A stretch of DNA of 64,000 nt, taken from the NCBI RefSeq assembly GCF_932526225.1, contig NC_064038.1:5564741-5628740 (forward strand), written 5' to 3'. Shown piece by piece: positions 35,937 to 47,800 of this stretch. Position 1 is the stretch's first letter, and every line of letters starts with the position of its first letter. Under the pieces are notes generated by a model, which had not been told where the DNA came from, searched no databases, and saw only the letters and a list, made by a program, of their open reading frames with translations. The stretch is from Nematostella vectensis. Lineage: Eukaryota > Cnidaria > Anthozoa > Actiniaria > Edwardsiidae. Both the position numbers and the translations under genes were made by a program.

Positions 35937-38900
35937 CTATGTTCGAGTCTTGCTGACTGCATTGGCAAGAGCTAGAAGCTGCTGGAATTCCTTGGTGTTG
36001 AATATTTCCTCAAACACAGGTGACTTCCTGCGAGCTTCGTCAAGGTAAAACCATGCACACTCCTCATGGAGACTGCCATACACTTGGGGGGACTGGGTCT
36101 GAGGGGATGAACCCTCCACTCTACCACCCACTGGAGTCGCCTCCACACCACTTCCCCCTGGAGTTACTGACCCTTGTCTTGTGGTGCTTTTCTGAGGAGT
36201 TGCCATATCTGAAAGAGACATAATATTTACAAACTTGCACCTTGGTACTTTTAATTAGTTGTGGAAACCTGGTTGAGGCTTTGTAAGAAGTCATTACCCC
36301 GAACAGTTTAAGGAAGGCTTGGAGAAAAAACACACTTCTAAGCAAGAAAACAAAGATAGGCTTATAACAACCGACAATCTAATCCGTGACCGGACCAAAG
36401 TTTGCTCTGCGATTCGTGAAAACAGGGAAATAATTGCAATGATTCGTGCAAAATCGTATTTCATTGCATGGACCTGTAATTGCAGACAATTCTCTTGCGT
36501 GAATCATGATTTCAAACCTTGAAATTTGTAAAACCTGACAACTATATTATCAAATATAGTCCTTTTGCACCATTTTGTGATGGCAATGCATTGTGAGTGT
36601 AGTTAGTATCTATGGCTATTTGTTGATCTTGCATTCTTTTTTCTAAGTTCACAGCCATTTTCCAAATTTTTTCTGTGGTTTGTGAAAACATATTTTTCTA
36701 ACTCATATTTAAAAATAAGGAAATGTGATTCGTGATTGCTCTCCCCTTTCCCCCCTGCCTTGTTGTAGTCTAAGCCTTACCATAGAAGCTAGTGTAGTTT
36801 GTTTCTGAGTGTCTTCTTTTTACTCCTCTCTTCTGCTGACTCTCATCATTCCAAACTTCATCTTCAGTACAAAAGTTTGCCCCTTCCAAAGCTCCAGCAA
36901 CTTCCCATGGGCTGCCTGTGTTATCATAATACAGGGTGTGGGTTGCCTGTGGAGCTGCTGGTAAATTAAGCCTCCTTGTAGTAACATGGTCTGGATTACA
37001 ATATTCCAGTGCACTAGGGAGGGGGGGTACTTGTGAAAGAGCTGGTAATGTGTTGCTCATGGCTTGTGTTCAGCCCACTGTTGTCAAAATTCTCTGCTCC
37101 AGAAGTAAAACAAGGAGATGCTGATGACGATGGAGAGGGCATCTTTGCTGCTAACTCTGCAAGGGAAACTTTTTTAATGAAAGAAATATATATTCGTTAG
37201 GTGGTCATTTTTAGGGTCACATCAGACCAACTTGGCCAGGTCTGTGTGGAGAGCAGAAGTCTGCATCACGTCTAATGGCAGGTATCCAGTGAAATGTTTC
37301 ATATGGAAAAAGAATAGTATTTGACGACCTTTCAATAAATACAGTAAATGGCCCACTTTTTGGCAGTCAGGGTTTTTGAGCTTGCATACTTGTCCCCCCC
37401 TCTCCCCCGGGAACATGTCTGGATGTGTTTGTTGGTTGCATTTTGAGTCCAGGTGAGTAAACCCACATAGATATTTCTGCTATAAAAGCACATTCATGTT
37501 TTACATAATACTTGATGTGTTCCTGATAAAACACCTTTTGAACATCTGCATATAAAGCAGATTCAAAAAGCCCAAAGCCTACCTGCTTGTTGATTAAGGA
37601 AATAACTGCCAGAGTTGAAGTACGAAGTGACCAAATCTTCTGTCTGGGGATTGTGCAAGTAGAGAAAGTATCGGACAGTATCACCTGGGATATATTAAGT
37701 ACAAAAATAAATACAAATCTGAAAATAAACTTTGATTTTAACAACATGGATAAAAACAGATGGGACAGTTCTCACAAGAATCAAAGAAAATGTAGCATGC
37801 TTCTTGGAGAGTCATCTGAGTAGTGACTGGGTACTACAGATCGCTGGTAGTATCTTAGGAATGGCATGTTTTGTTTTGATCTACTTAGTGCTACAGCTTC
37901 TCTTAGACTAGAACTTATAGCCATCTGTAAGTTCTTTTGTACTGATGTATTCTTTACTTCCAGGGGTACATTTTTATATGTGGGGAAGGTCAATCCATCA
38001 GCTAGTCATCCAGCATATTAACAAAGCCATGTGCATGTGCCTTTGCCAAATGGCAAACAAAGTTTGCATGGTGCATGTTGCAGACAATGTGTGATTCACA
38101 AAAATTGATTACACCAATTTAATCCATCTGAAAATATAATTGCAATGCAACTGTAATCAATATGTTTGGTGAATGGATCTGGAAAGATCCACACTCTAAA
38201 AACATAATTCTAAATGGTATTTGATAGTATTAATCATGTCATTGTAAGAAGTATAAGGTATAAATCAACACAAGGTGGAAAAGTTATGTTAAAAGCATCC
38301 CTTAAACAGTGAGGCGTTGTGCTGACGTTCTTTTCATCAGAGCAAAAGAAAAGCTTTGACAAACGGCTAACGCAGGAAAGTTAAGTGCAATTACTCTGTT
38401 TCACAGAGGCATTTAACATACCGTTTCAACCTTGTGTTAATTTATACCTTGCCTACAGCTTGTAGCCAAGCTAGTCTTTCTAGTTATACCATTGTAAGTG
38501 TTTGCAACACTGATTGACTTTAAATATGGATCTAAAAGGCTGGTTGACAGACAGCTGGTTGCTACACCAACTACTGGAAGGATTTTTTATTAAATACCTA
38601 TATGGGGATTATGGTTTGCTCTCTGTGGTAGGTCGATATAAGCAACATCAAGGAGGTCACTAGGATCCAACACGATCCCAGACTCTTCACGTAACTCACG
38701 GACAGCACATTCCACAGGGGTCTCAATGTGTAGTCCTGCCATATGACAACAAGATCAGTAAACATTGTCAAATATCATTGCATGTGTTGATAAAAGAAGG
38801 GCCACTTAAAAGTCATGCATATCAGCTTGCAATTTTATTCAAGAAGGGCAAGGAGAAAAATGTTGAGCTATCGAAATGGGTGTTGACAAGGTGCAGTTTT

Positions 38901-41900
38901 AGATATATTACCTTATCTGGAAATAATTCCATAAAAATCTTAAACCACCAATCCACAGTACCTGTAGTGATGATTTTGTGCCTAAAATTCCCTTTGGGGG
39001 GTCCCCAAGGGTGGACGTCGTCAAATGGAATGTTGAGGTTTTCTCTGCGCCTGAACTCCTCTTTTGCCCTAGCCTGAAAACCATGCTATGCATTAGAAGA
39101 GGGCACCTTTCACATATCTGTGAAATCTCTGCAGAGGAGGTGGAGGGGGGGTCACACACCTGTAGTTCCTGTAGAGGAGGTGGAAGGGGGGGTCACACAC
39201 CTGTAGTTCCTGTAGAGGAGGTGGAAGGGGGGGTCACACACCTGTAGTTCCTGTAGAGGAGGTGGAAGGGGGTGTTTGAGTACATCAGGAACCCTTTCAC
39301 TGACAGTTTTGGTAAGGGCGTGGGTGCCACACCTAATCCGACTCAAGTCCATCTCCATGATGTCATGCAACTGCAAAATGGATAAATGGAGACAAACAAA
39401 CAAAGCAATAAATAAATGAAAAATTGATAATGGTAACCAATATACAATAAAGTACATAAATGCAAATAATTAAATTCTCAAAACATTTTTCCTCCAATAA
39501 CAATAAATGACACCAATACGACATGATGGGAAAACATGACGTGACGCTTCAAATAAGCCCATTTCACATCGAATAAGGCTGAGAATTTCTCTGAGTACTT
39601 AGTAACTTAAAGCAAACAAAATACCAAGTGTGACTTTTTTTAAATTGATGCAACTTTTTGTAAAGTGTCATTGAAATTTGAGCTTTTCGTCCCTGAGCTG
39701 ATACACAGGGTAATGATGATCAAGTTAAAATTATCTTAAAAAGCCAAAATCTGGTTATGTGCACTTCGGCCTCACGTTATTTGTGTTTTAAAAATCAGTG
39801 CATAATACAAGGAACCTGTAATTGTGTCTTCTCTTTCTATCTGGAATTGCGCGTTTTCCAGGTTTTTCCGTCATGTCAACCAATACAGTGAAAGCTCTTT
39901 TAAGCCCCTAGGAACTTGAGAGGCTGACCTGCTAGCACACTGGTCAACCAAATAACAATAAAGTTTACCATACCTCCCAAGAGAGCCAGTACTTGATGTC
40001 AGCAGTCAACTCGTCAACATTAAGTTGAACAGGGAGACCTCTTACTGTCCGCCGCAGGAACATGGCCAAGGTATGGCCAACATTGAGGAATGCACTACTG
40101 AATATGCACCTCTGCAATAAGACCTGGTGGGCACTGAAACATCAATAATCAATAATCATAATAAGCAACGGCAACAATGATAATAGTGATGTTGATGATG
40201 ATGATGTTGATTATGATCTCTTACTGTCTGCTGAGGGAACATGGCCAACATTGTGGAATGCACTACTTAATATGCCCCATGCAATAAGACCTGGTGAACA
40301 TTAAAACATCCATAAACAATAACAATAACAAAAAAATCATAAATATTAAAAAAACGTTATTTGGGGTTGAATTATCAAAAATGCAGTATGGATACTTATA
40401 CTCCTTGTTGATTTATGAGGGAACAGGATTATAGACAATTTTATTTTATTCTAATAACTACACCGGTTACGCACAAATACACAATAAATACGTCAAATGA
40501 GATAAGATAAAGACAAACTTTTCTTGTTGCTGAGCTGACAGAAGAAGCACACCACAGCTTGTCAGGACAGAGTCAGGAGAGTCAGGGATTTCCACATCCG
40601 CACATCTTTCTGCCCTAAGGGCAACCTTTCCTTGATATTCAACGAACTCCCCATCTAAGCCTACAATACGATGACCTTAAAGAGAAGGATGAAAAACAAA
40701 CTTTAAACAAACCAAAAACATACAGACAAAAAAAATAAACAGACAGACAGATAAACAAACATACAGTCATAAATAAACAGATAGACACAGACATCAAATA
40801 AATGGACAAAACAGAGAGAAAAATGCCTTACCAGGCTCAAGGTTGACCAGTTCCATTGTTCTAGTGTTCATCAGTTGACACATACTGGCGACACGTGAAC
40901 AGAAGAGGATAAATGAAGTCTCACTGTTCCCCACAAGTACAACATTCTTCTTCTCTTTCCACACCTCACCAACGCTCAGTACATCTGACTGACTGGGAGT
41001 TGGGAGCAAAGGGGCACAAGCGCCTTCTATGTTGTAACCTTGAGCTGTGTTATAACCGAGCTTACATCGTTTAGCAGGAGGATAGTCATTCTCTTCATCA
41101 TCTGCTGTATTCCTGTCCAATTTACGCACAACATAGACATCAGATTTCGTATCAGATTTCTTTTTCCAATAGAAGGGAGTAGCAATCAGGAGTCAAATTT
41201 GCCACATTCTCAGGGATCACAGAGTTTATAAGAAATGATTTTCACAAATAATGGAAATGATTTTTTAATGGCCTTAAACAAGTAATAATAAATGAATAGC
41301 TTTAAACATAATTAAAATTGTAAACAGTTAACATGTTTTGTATGGTTTGACCAAATGTCACAATTCACAAAATGTCACAATTATTTCATGAATTTCAAGA
41401 AAACAAATTCACAGACCCCAAGGCATAGATTTCACAAATAATGTTCTATGAATACCATGTTTTGATGAACCACAGAGCAAATTTGGGTCTAGTTAGGGAT
41501 CAATAAAAAAAAACTTTGTGCCTTGATAGAGGTACAAATACTCTTCTTCCTTAAAAAAACATATTGAATCACATATATATTTATTAGTACAATTAACAAG
41601 ATATCTTTTTATAAGATAAAAGAAACAGACTTGTACCTTTTTGTAATCACTGGTAGCAGCGTTTGGAATAAAAGCTCATCTGGATCAAGAGTCCTTAGCT
41701 GAAGGGTATTTGCAGGTGAATTTGTCTGTGTACATTCAGCAATTTTTTTCTCCTTTGTTTTGTATTTTTTCTTTATGATAATGTCATTCAGCAGCTCAGG
41801 ATCACTAAACCCAAGATTTACTAACGCCTCTCGAGCTGCCAATTGCTCTGAAAGTTTCTTTGTAGATGCAGGCTTCCCTGTTAGACTTTTTCCACAGAAC

Positions 41901-43074
41901 TGGACAACAGTTTGAGCACCCCCTGGGGAAAAATACAATGTTAGAATTCAGGTCATATAAAGTAAATACACATATAAGAAAATAGAATTTTCAAGATCAG
42001 ACTGTAAATCATTAAAAGGATAATTTAAATGTACTATAGAATAGAAATGGTGATCTTAGGGATTATGAATGATCTTGATAATAACAATACCACAAAGGAC
42101 AGAAAAACTTCATCATACAAACAGGGTGATCTTTATATCAAAATTCTGGTTATAGCTAAACTGCCTTGCCACTTCATTTAATTCCATTGTACTGTTGCCT
42201 TGGTATATTGCCAGGGTATTCTAAGTTGCTTCCTGGCATCTTACGTACCTTGATGGTATGTTGTCATATATGACGGTCCCCTCCAACCTCTTTGGACGAC
42301 ATGTTCTTGAAGATAGCTCTTGTAAGATATGTTAATAGCAGGAGAAGACAAATAGAGCTGATCTTTAGAGCACCCAGTGAAGTCATTTTTAGCAGGAGTA
42401 TTTTTTAACACTGATTCAAATTTTTCAGAGACTACAGTCTCTGACGGGGAGTCACGCACAAGTCCCAAAGCTTGTAAAGCACTTTCTGCTGCATTCTGTT
42501 CAGCTGCCTTTTTGGTAGAATGAGCAATTTTAGACTTGTAACGGACCCCTTCAAAGTTCACCTCCGCAATAAAACCACTGTTAGTTGTATCTACAGTGTA
42601 TGATGGCAATAATTTGGCTGAACCTTGTGCAAACTCTTGTAAAATGTTCTTATATGATTTGATAGGTGTTGTCTGATGTTGTGGAGTAAATGAACTTTCA
42701 AGAGACTGTGACAAATTAGCTTGGCTGTTATTAGTATTAGTTATAATTGATGGATTACTATACGTAGCAATATTCTGCGAGGAGGGAGTTGAAGAAATCA
42801 GCGTTTGCTGAATGTTCTTCAAGGCTTGCTTGGCGGCGTCTTGTTCTGCAGCTTTCCTTTTACTGCAATACCCTCCAGTAAAATTTTGTCCAACTGCTAG
42901 AACATTGGATACGAAATGTCCGAGATATTTGGAAGTTCCGTCGTCACATTGCGATGTCCTGTAACTTGGGTAATCAATTTTCATCTTCTGACAGTATTCT
43001 TGTAAAAGGCTCTTAAAACCATGAGATGGATAGGAATCTAAATCTACGTTTTTGATTAGTTGATCGGCCGCCAT
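35937..43074 (-). CDS. Triple dsRNA-binding-domain protein with C-terminal Nudix hydrolase domain, 11 exons
   Basis: Exons in order: 43074-42249, 41922-41637, 41112-40832, 40675-40519, 40133-39974, 39370-39242, 39073-38962, 38735-38598, 37684-37583, 37156-36781 and 36208-35937. All junctions are GT-AG with matching phase, giving about 945 residues. Three dsRBDs lie at about 19-90, 140-205 and 250-316. The second and third have the KKAAEQNAAESAL / TKKLSEQLAAREAL helix with Lys pair; the style is HYL1/DRB-like. After an unrecognised middle region comes a Nudix domain: HPWGPPKG, then the Nudix box at about 655-671 with E, RELREESGI and all catalytic Glu, but Thr at the usual leading Gly. The tail is low-complexity. 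It probably binds double-stranded or structured RNA and hydrolyses a nucleotide or RNA cap. Exon 10 needs a one-base frame change in a C7 run. Exon 3's acceptor is weak. Confidence 0.85.
39134..39275. repeat. 41-bp tandem repeat spanning an exon-intron junction
   Basis: A little over three units of about 41 bp (GAGGAGGTGGAAGGGGGG, then TCACACACCTGTAGTTCCTG). Each unit carries a copy of the 3' end of exon 6 of the dsRBD-Nudix gene together with its donor site CTACAG|GTGTGT (minus strand), at 39242, 39201 and 39160. Confidence 0.9.
40218..40325 (-). pseudogene. Dead duplicate of part of exon 5 of the dsRBD-Nudix gene
   Basis: Matches 40042-40150, which is most of exon 5 and its acceptor region, but with a deletion of about 12 bases. 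The acceptor is ruined: GTTTCAG|TGCCC has become GTTTTAATGTTC. It lies in the intron just upstream of the real exon, so it arose by local tandem duplication. Confidence 0.8.
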
Positions 43075-44890
43075 TTCTTAGAGAAGTTCAAAACCAAAAT
43101 CGTAGCGAAGCTACGATAGCTAAACGAAAAAAAAAAACACCCCAAAAGAACTTAAAAGTATACCAGAAATAGGTATCTAAGCATTGTCAGCATTTCCAAT
43201 CGAAACAATATAAAAAAAGAGCCGATATGTTCTATTCGTCCAACAAAACACCTACATATAGGCCGCCATGTTGGAAAAATAGTGATGCTCAGGGGAGGAG
43301 AGGGTACAATTATGTGGATGTATTAGGACGGGGAGGGAGGGGGGCAGGTAGGATATCGTAAAAAATGCAAGGCTAATGCAGGAGAGGAGGGAGCGGTTCT
43401 TGATTTAAACTGTAAAATGGCTGCGATATCTGTTTCATTATACGGTATAAACAAATATAGTAGGTCAGGCATTTTCAACGCAGCTCGTAAGTGACGGACC
43501 ATTTAACATTTGATGGGGGGGGGGGGGGTGGATGATGTTTTATTTATTTTATTTAGAGGCTTCCTCAACACTTATAATAAAGGCATACAACAAAATACAT
43601 AAAAAAAACATACAAGAATAAGTGTGAGCAAGATATTTATTTTCCTCTTGGCTATTGGGCAGGATTTTTTTGGTGCATTTGTGGTACACAATTTTTTTTT
43701 CTCGTAGAAAGTGGCTGGCAGGCATTTTTCTTGTTAAAAAAGCGTCGTAGTGATTTTTTTTCTCTAGCTTAATTTAGGTATATTTTTGCATTTATGTTAA
43801 CCGAACGAAATCGAACCATTCTAGGAGCAACTGCAGAATACCCGTCTACAAATAGTTAACAATGAGACTTCACACCTCGATTTCTATAGAACGAGGCAGT
43901 AAATACAAGGAAAACGCAAATAAGTGGACGGGTATTCTGCAGTTTAGCCCCCCAACTTTTCGATTATTTTTTGTTCAGAGATCAAAACTTACAAAAAGCT
44001 GATTTCCATTTGGTTCGATTTCTGAACTAATCGCGAATAAATAAATCGAACGATTAAAGTGCAATTATGTTCGATTAGCATTTTGTTTGATTGATTGCGC
44101 CAGCAATCAACCACCCCCAAATAACAACAAACTACCACCCCCAAATAACAACAAGATGAGGATTTCTGTCTTAATACAAATGATATTTTAACTTCTCTGC
44201 AACCTATGTACACTTTACAATATTAGTATAACAAACGACGGTATCTTACAATGTGTCTGGGGAATAGGACAAGTAAACAATGGAAAACTTCTCTTATATT
44301 TTACACGAATTTCCCTCACAAATCTCATTAATAGGGGTTTGAAAGAAATCAAGGGGAGTGAGCTGAAAGAATATCTAGCACAGCGATTGTAGCAACAACA
44401 CCTAACAAGTTTCAAGGGACACTTTCAAGACCAACGATGCATTGCTCGCGCCCACATATGTCAACAAGATAAAAGACAAATATTGATTGACTGTAACAGA
44501 AACCTACGACTTGAGCCGCTGGTATTTCACTAGCAAAGGGAACGGAAACATCAAACGTGTGTGCAAATCAGCGCGGAGAAAAGTCTCTTCTCCATTTTCG
44601 CTTCCTTCGCTAGTGTAAATAGGTCCACATAGGTTTCTGCTAATTAAAGCAATGCATGATGGAAAGGAGGTTGTCCTAACAAGAGGGATGCCCCCAAATG
44701 CACGATGGGAAGGTTCCACCCATTGCATATTATTTTAAATGTCAGATTAACGGACTTTTTAATGTTTCTACACATGTTTCTAACTTGATATCTTCATCAA
44801 GGTTCCACAGCACTTTGTATGTCAGGTCCTGCCCTCTCCCGCATCAATTTAAAAAGTTAAATTGCAACCTAAGTGTATATACATAGTAGT
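43075..44890. other. Spacer between dsRBD-Nudix gene start and USP3 gene end
   Basis: Contains the promoter of the dsRBD-Nudix gene, a G run near 43515 and an 18-bp inverted repeat element (43829-43944). I see no gene. Confidence 0.5.
43829..43944. mobile_element. Short foldback element with perfect 18-bp inverted ends
   Basis: AACTGCAGAATACCCGTC at the left and GACGGGTATTCTGCAGTT at the right are exact inverses around an 80-bp core. Confidence 0.75.
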
Positions 44891-47800
44891 TCAAGTTCGT
44901 AATTTTTCGATTATAGAAAGATCCGGGTGTCTTCGAGTGTAGAAAAAGATGTAGCCTTTGCACTTAGCAACCATCTCCTCGTCTATCCTTGATACTGAGC
45001 TGTCATTAAAGTTATACCAAGCCCCTGTTGGAGAAAGCGAAGGCTTTAAAGAATGTCCATCAACCAATCCCTTGTTATTGTTTACAATTGAAAATTTGCG
45101 GTTCATTTGCTAGCAAACTTCATAATAACCATTCACGATTAAGTCTGATGCGTTATTAATTATATTTGACTGAAAGTTTCTCAGTTACTTGATTGAATAC
45201 GCCAATGAAGAATGGATTCTTTGCTGGATAGAGATTGGATACTGTAGGTTAACATCAGTGTGTAAATCGCTCAAGAATTAAAAAGAAGCTTTGTCAATGG
45301 TAGTGGGCTTATACATTTAATGAGGTGTAATGTGGACGATACCCTCCATAAGTATATATCCTCTAAAATAATAAATAATCTAAATATATTAAACTCACCA
45401 TCATGGAATGCAAATGTTGTATAGTGTCCTGCACTTACTCTATAAAAGAAAACAAAAACCATCATTTTACAATGCTTACCAGCTACATCACTTTAAGCCA
45501 ACCCCCCACCCCTCCCCCTCCCCTCCCCCTCCCAGTATAAGAAATTGTGGCCTATATGAAATTACTACTTCACTACTAAGGAAACATGGAGTCATAAACC
45601 TGCTCACCCACTGCCATGGTGAACAACTACCGCTGCAAGGTCGTACAGCACAGGTTTCGTCTCACCCTTCTCCTAGAAAAGCGACAAATAAATATTTAAG
45701 AAAGAAACCAGCTGTAGGGTGTTGGTATGTGGTGTTGGGAGTGTGATTTAGAGTTGATTTTTCTCTCATTTACAAGGAGAGAAGGGAAATACGGGGGTTT
45801 CCTGGGTTTGCAGAGGGTGTACCTGGTTTTGACAAAGCGCACTGAGCTAAATATCAATACAAACAGCTTGAAAATGTATAATATTGTCTTTTATCAAGCA
45901 ATCAGTTTATACATGTAACAATTGATACATATTTAGGTACATGTAAAAAAAAACATTCATCCATGTAAAACATATCCGCTCAGAAAAGTGAGGAGGCACT
46001 GCCCCTCCTCAACCGCCACCCCTGGGTCTGTAACCCTTTAATTAACTTAAGGTTTTACGGTAGAAAGAACAGAGCACATGAACAGGACCCTACCTGGCCT
46101 TTTAAGGTGTATGGAGACATGTCCAATCCTCGGATAGGAAACTGGACATATGTGTCTATTTTAGATCTCAAGAAAGCCTGGAAACGGAATCGCTTCAGGT
46201 GCAGACACAAAACCTGAGGGGAAAAAGTGAAAAAAAGGATTCTCAATACAATGCTTAAGTCCAATCACTAAAGATAGTTGAAATTAATGAGAAAAATTAA
46301 ATTTGAATGACAATCATCATAGGGTGGCCTTAATAACATTTGACAGCACTAACATTTGGAAGCCGCTGTATCCAGAACTTCTTGGTTGACTGCTCTTTCT
46401 TTTTACACTTGAGACACATGTACAATTCTGATTCTGCTAGCTTTTCTAGTGCTACGAAATGCTTCATACAATCTGAAAGATGGACAAAATATCCTATGAA
46501 TACCAACAAAAATGGCAACCAATCCTCGGAAGTTTCCCATCAACAGATGGATACAGTAGCTAGGGGTAAGGGGCACCACATGCCAGGCAAAACAGTCCAG
46601 GCAAAACACTTTTCTTATAAAGGAATAAACAAATATTAAGACTTTTTGCATCTATATCTGTGCACACCCTTATAAATTCTCTTGGTTCTATGCCATAATA
46701 GGAGGCTGTTGAAATTGTTGGAGATGAATCTCTATAACTTTTTAGTTGGGCAATTTTGCACTCAGTAATTTTAACACAATACCACTTTCTAGCCTGCTTG
46801 TGCACTTTCATTTTTTTATTTAATTGCAATATTTCTCAATAATGCTTATTTTGAATGAAAAACAGCATTAAAAAGGGGAATTTATTTTTTGAATGGCATA
46901 AGGCTTGAGCGAAGTAGTATCTCACCTTCTAACTGACAGAAGGGGTTTTCTCTGGATTTAGCTTTCCTCGTCTGGAATTCTGGGGGAATCTCAAGTGATA
47001 GATCTATTGCAAAGAGAGGGGAATTATTATCATCACCACCACCATCATCCTCAGTAACATTATCATCATCATCACCACCATCCTCAGTAACATCATCATC
47101 ACCAACATCATTGTCAGCAACATCAATGCAATCTCAGGTTTTATCAATTTCAAATACTCATGGCAGCAAATAAGACATACTACTACTGGATAAATCATCT
47201 TTCAGGGTGTATCAACTGCTACATACTGTACCTAAAAAGGGATCAAGCTTCCGAGATTCTGTCATACAAGTCAAACATGTTACCTGTTTTCAAAAAGGCA
47301 ATAAAGACACAATTAAAGGGTGGAATGGCATTACAAATGTTGTTTCTTTTGTTTCGTGTAGAGAGCGGCTTCTTCACACTTTCAGAATATAACCACTGGC
47401 TCAACAGAACCTGGATTAAACCTGGATCATTTAGCCACCTAGCCACAGAGACACCCCTATGAAATTTTGCAGGAAAAAACAAATTACACAGGAACTAAAG
47501 CCATATTTAGGAAATAAAAAGCCTTCAACTGACAATGCAAAATGTGCATTATGACCAATCCCTACAAGATAGCTTTCAATTGCTAATTCTGCTATTCTTA
47601 ATGTAAATTTACATGGAATTTTTAAAGAATCTACTTAAAAATTAGGTAAATTCCACTGGGAATTTCAGGTAATTTTGATGGATTTTATAGATCTACTTTA
47701 CCCTTGTAGCCAGCAAAAAGGCCTGTAATGTAGGGGAGAATAGGGCAGAAAAGACGAACAAAGGGTCCTGGAATGCAAGTCATTTCTTTAATGTCATGTA

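Noticed and set aside
47004-47198. Met/Leu-rich ORF near USP3 exon 11
   Set aside because: It is an ATC/ATT simple repeat read on the minus strand; real USP3 exons flank it.
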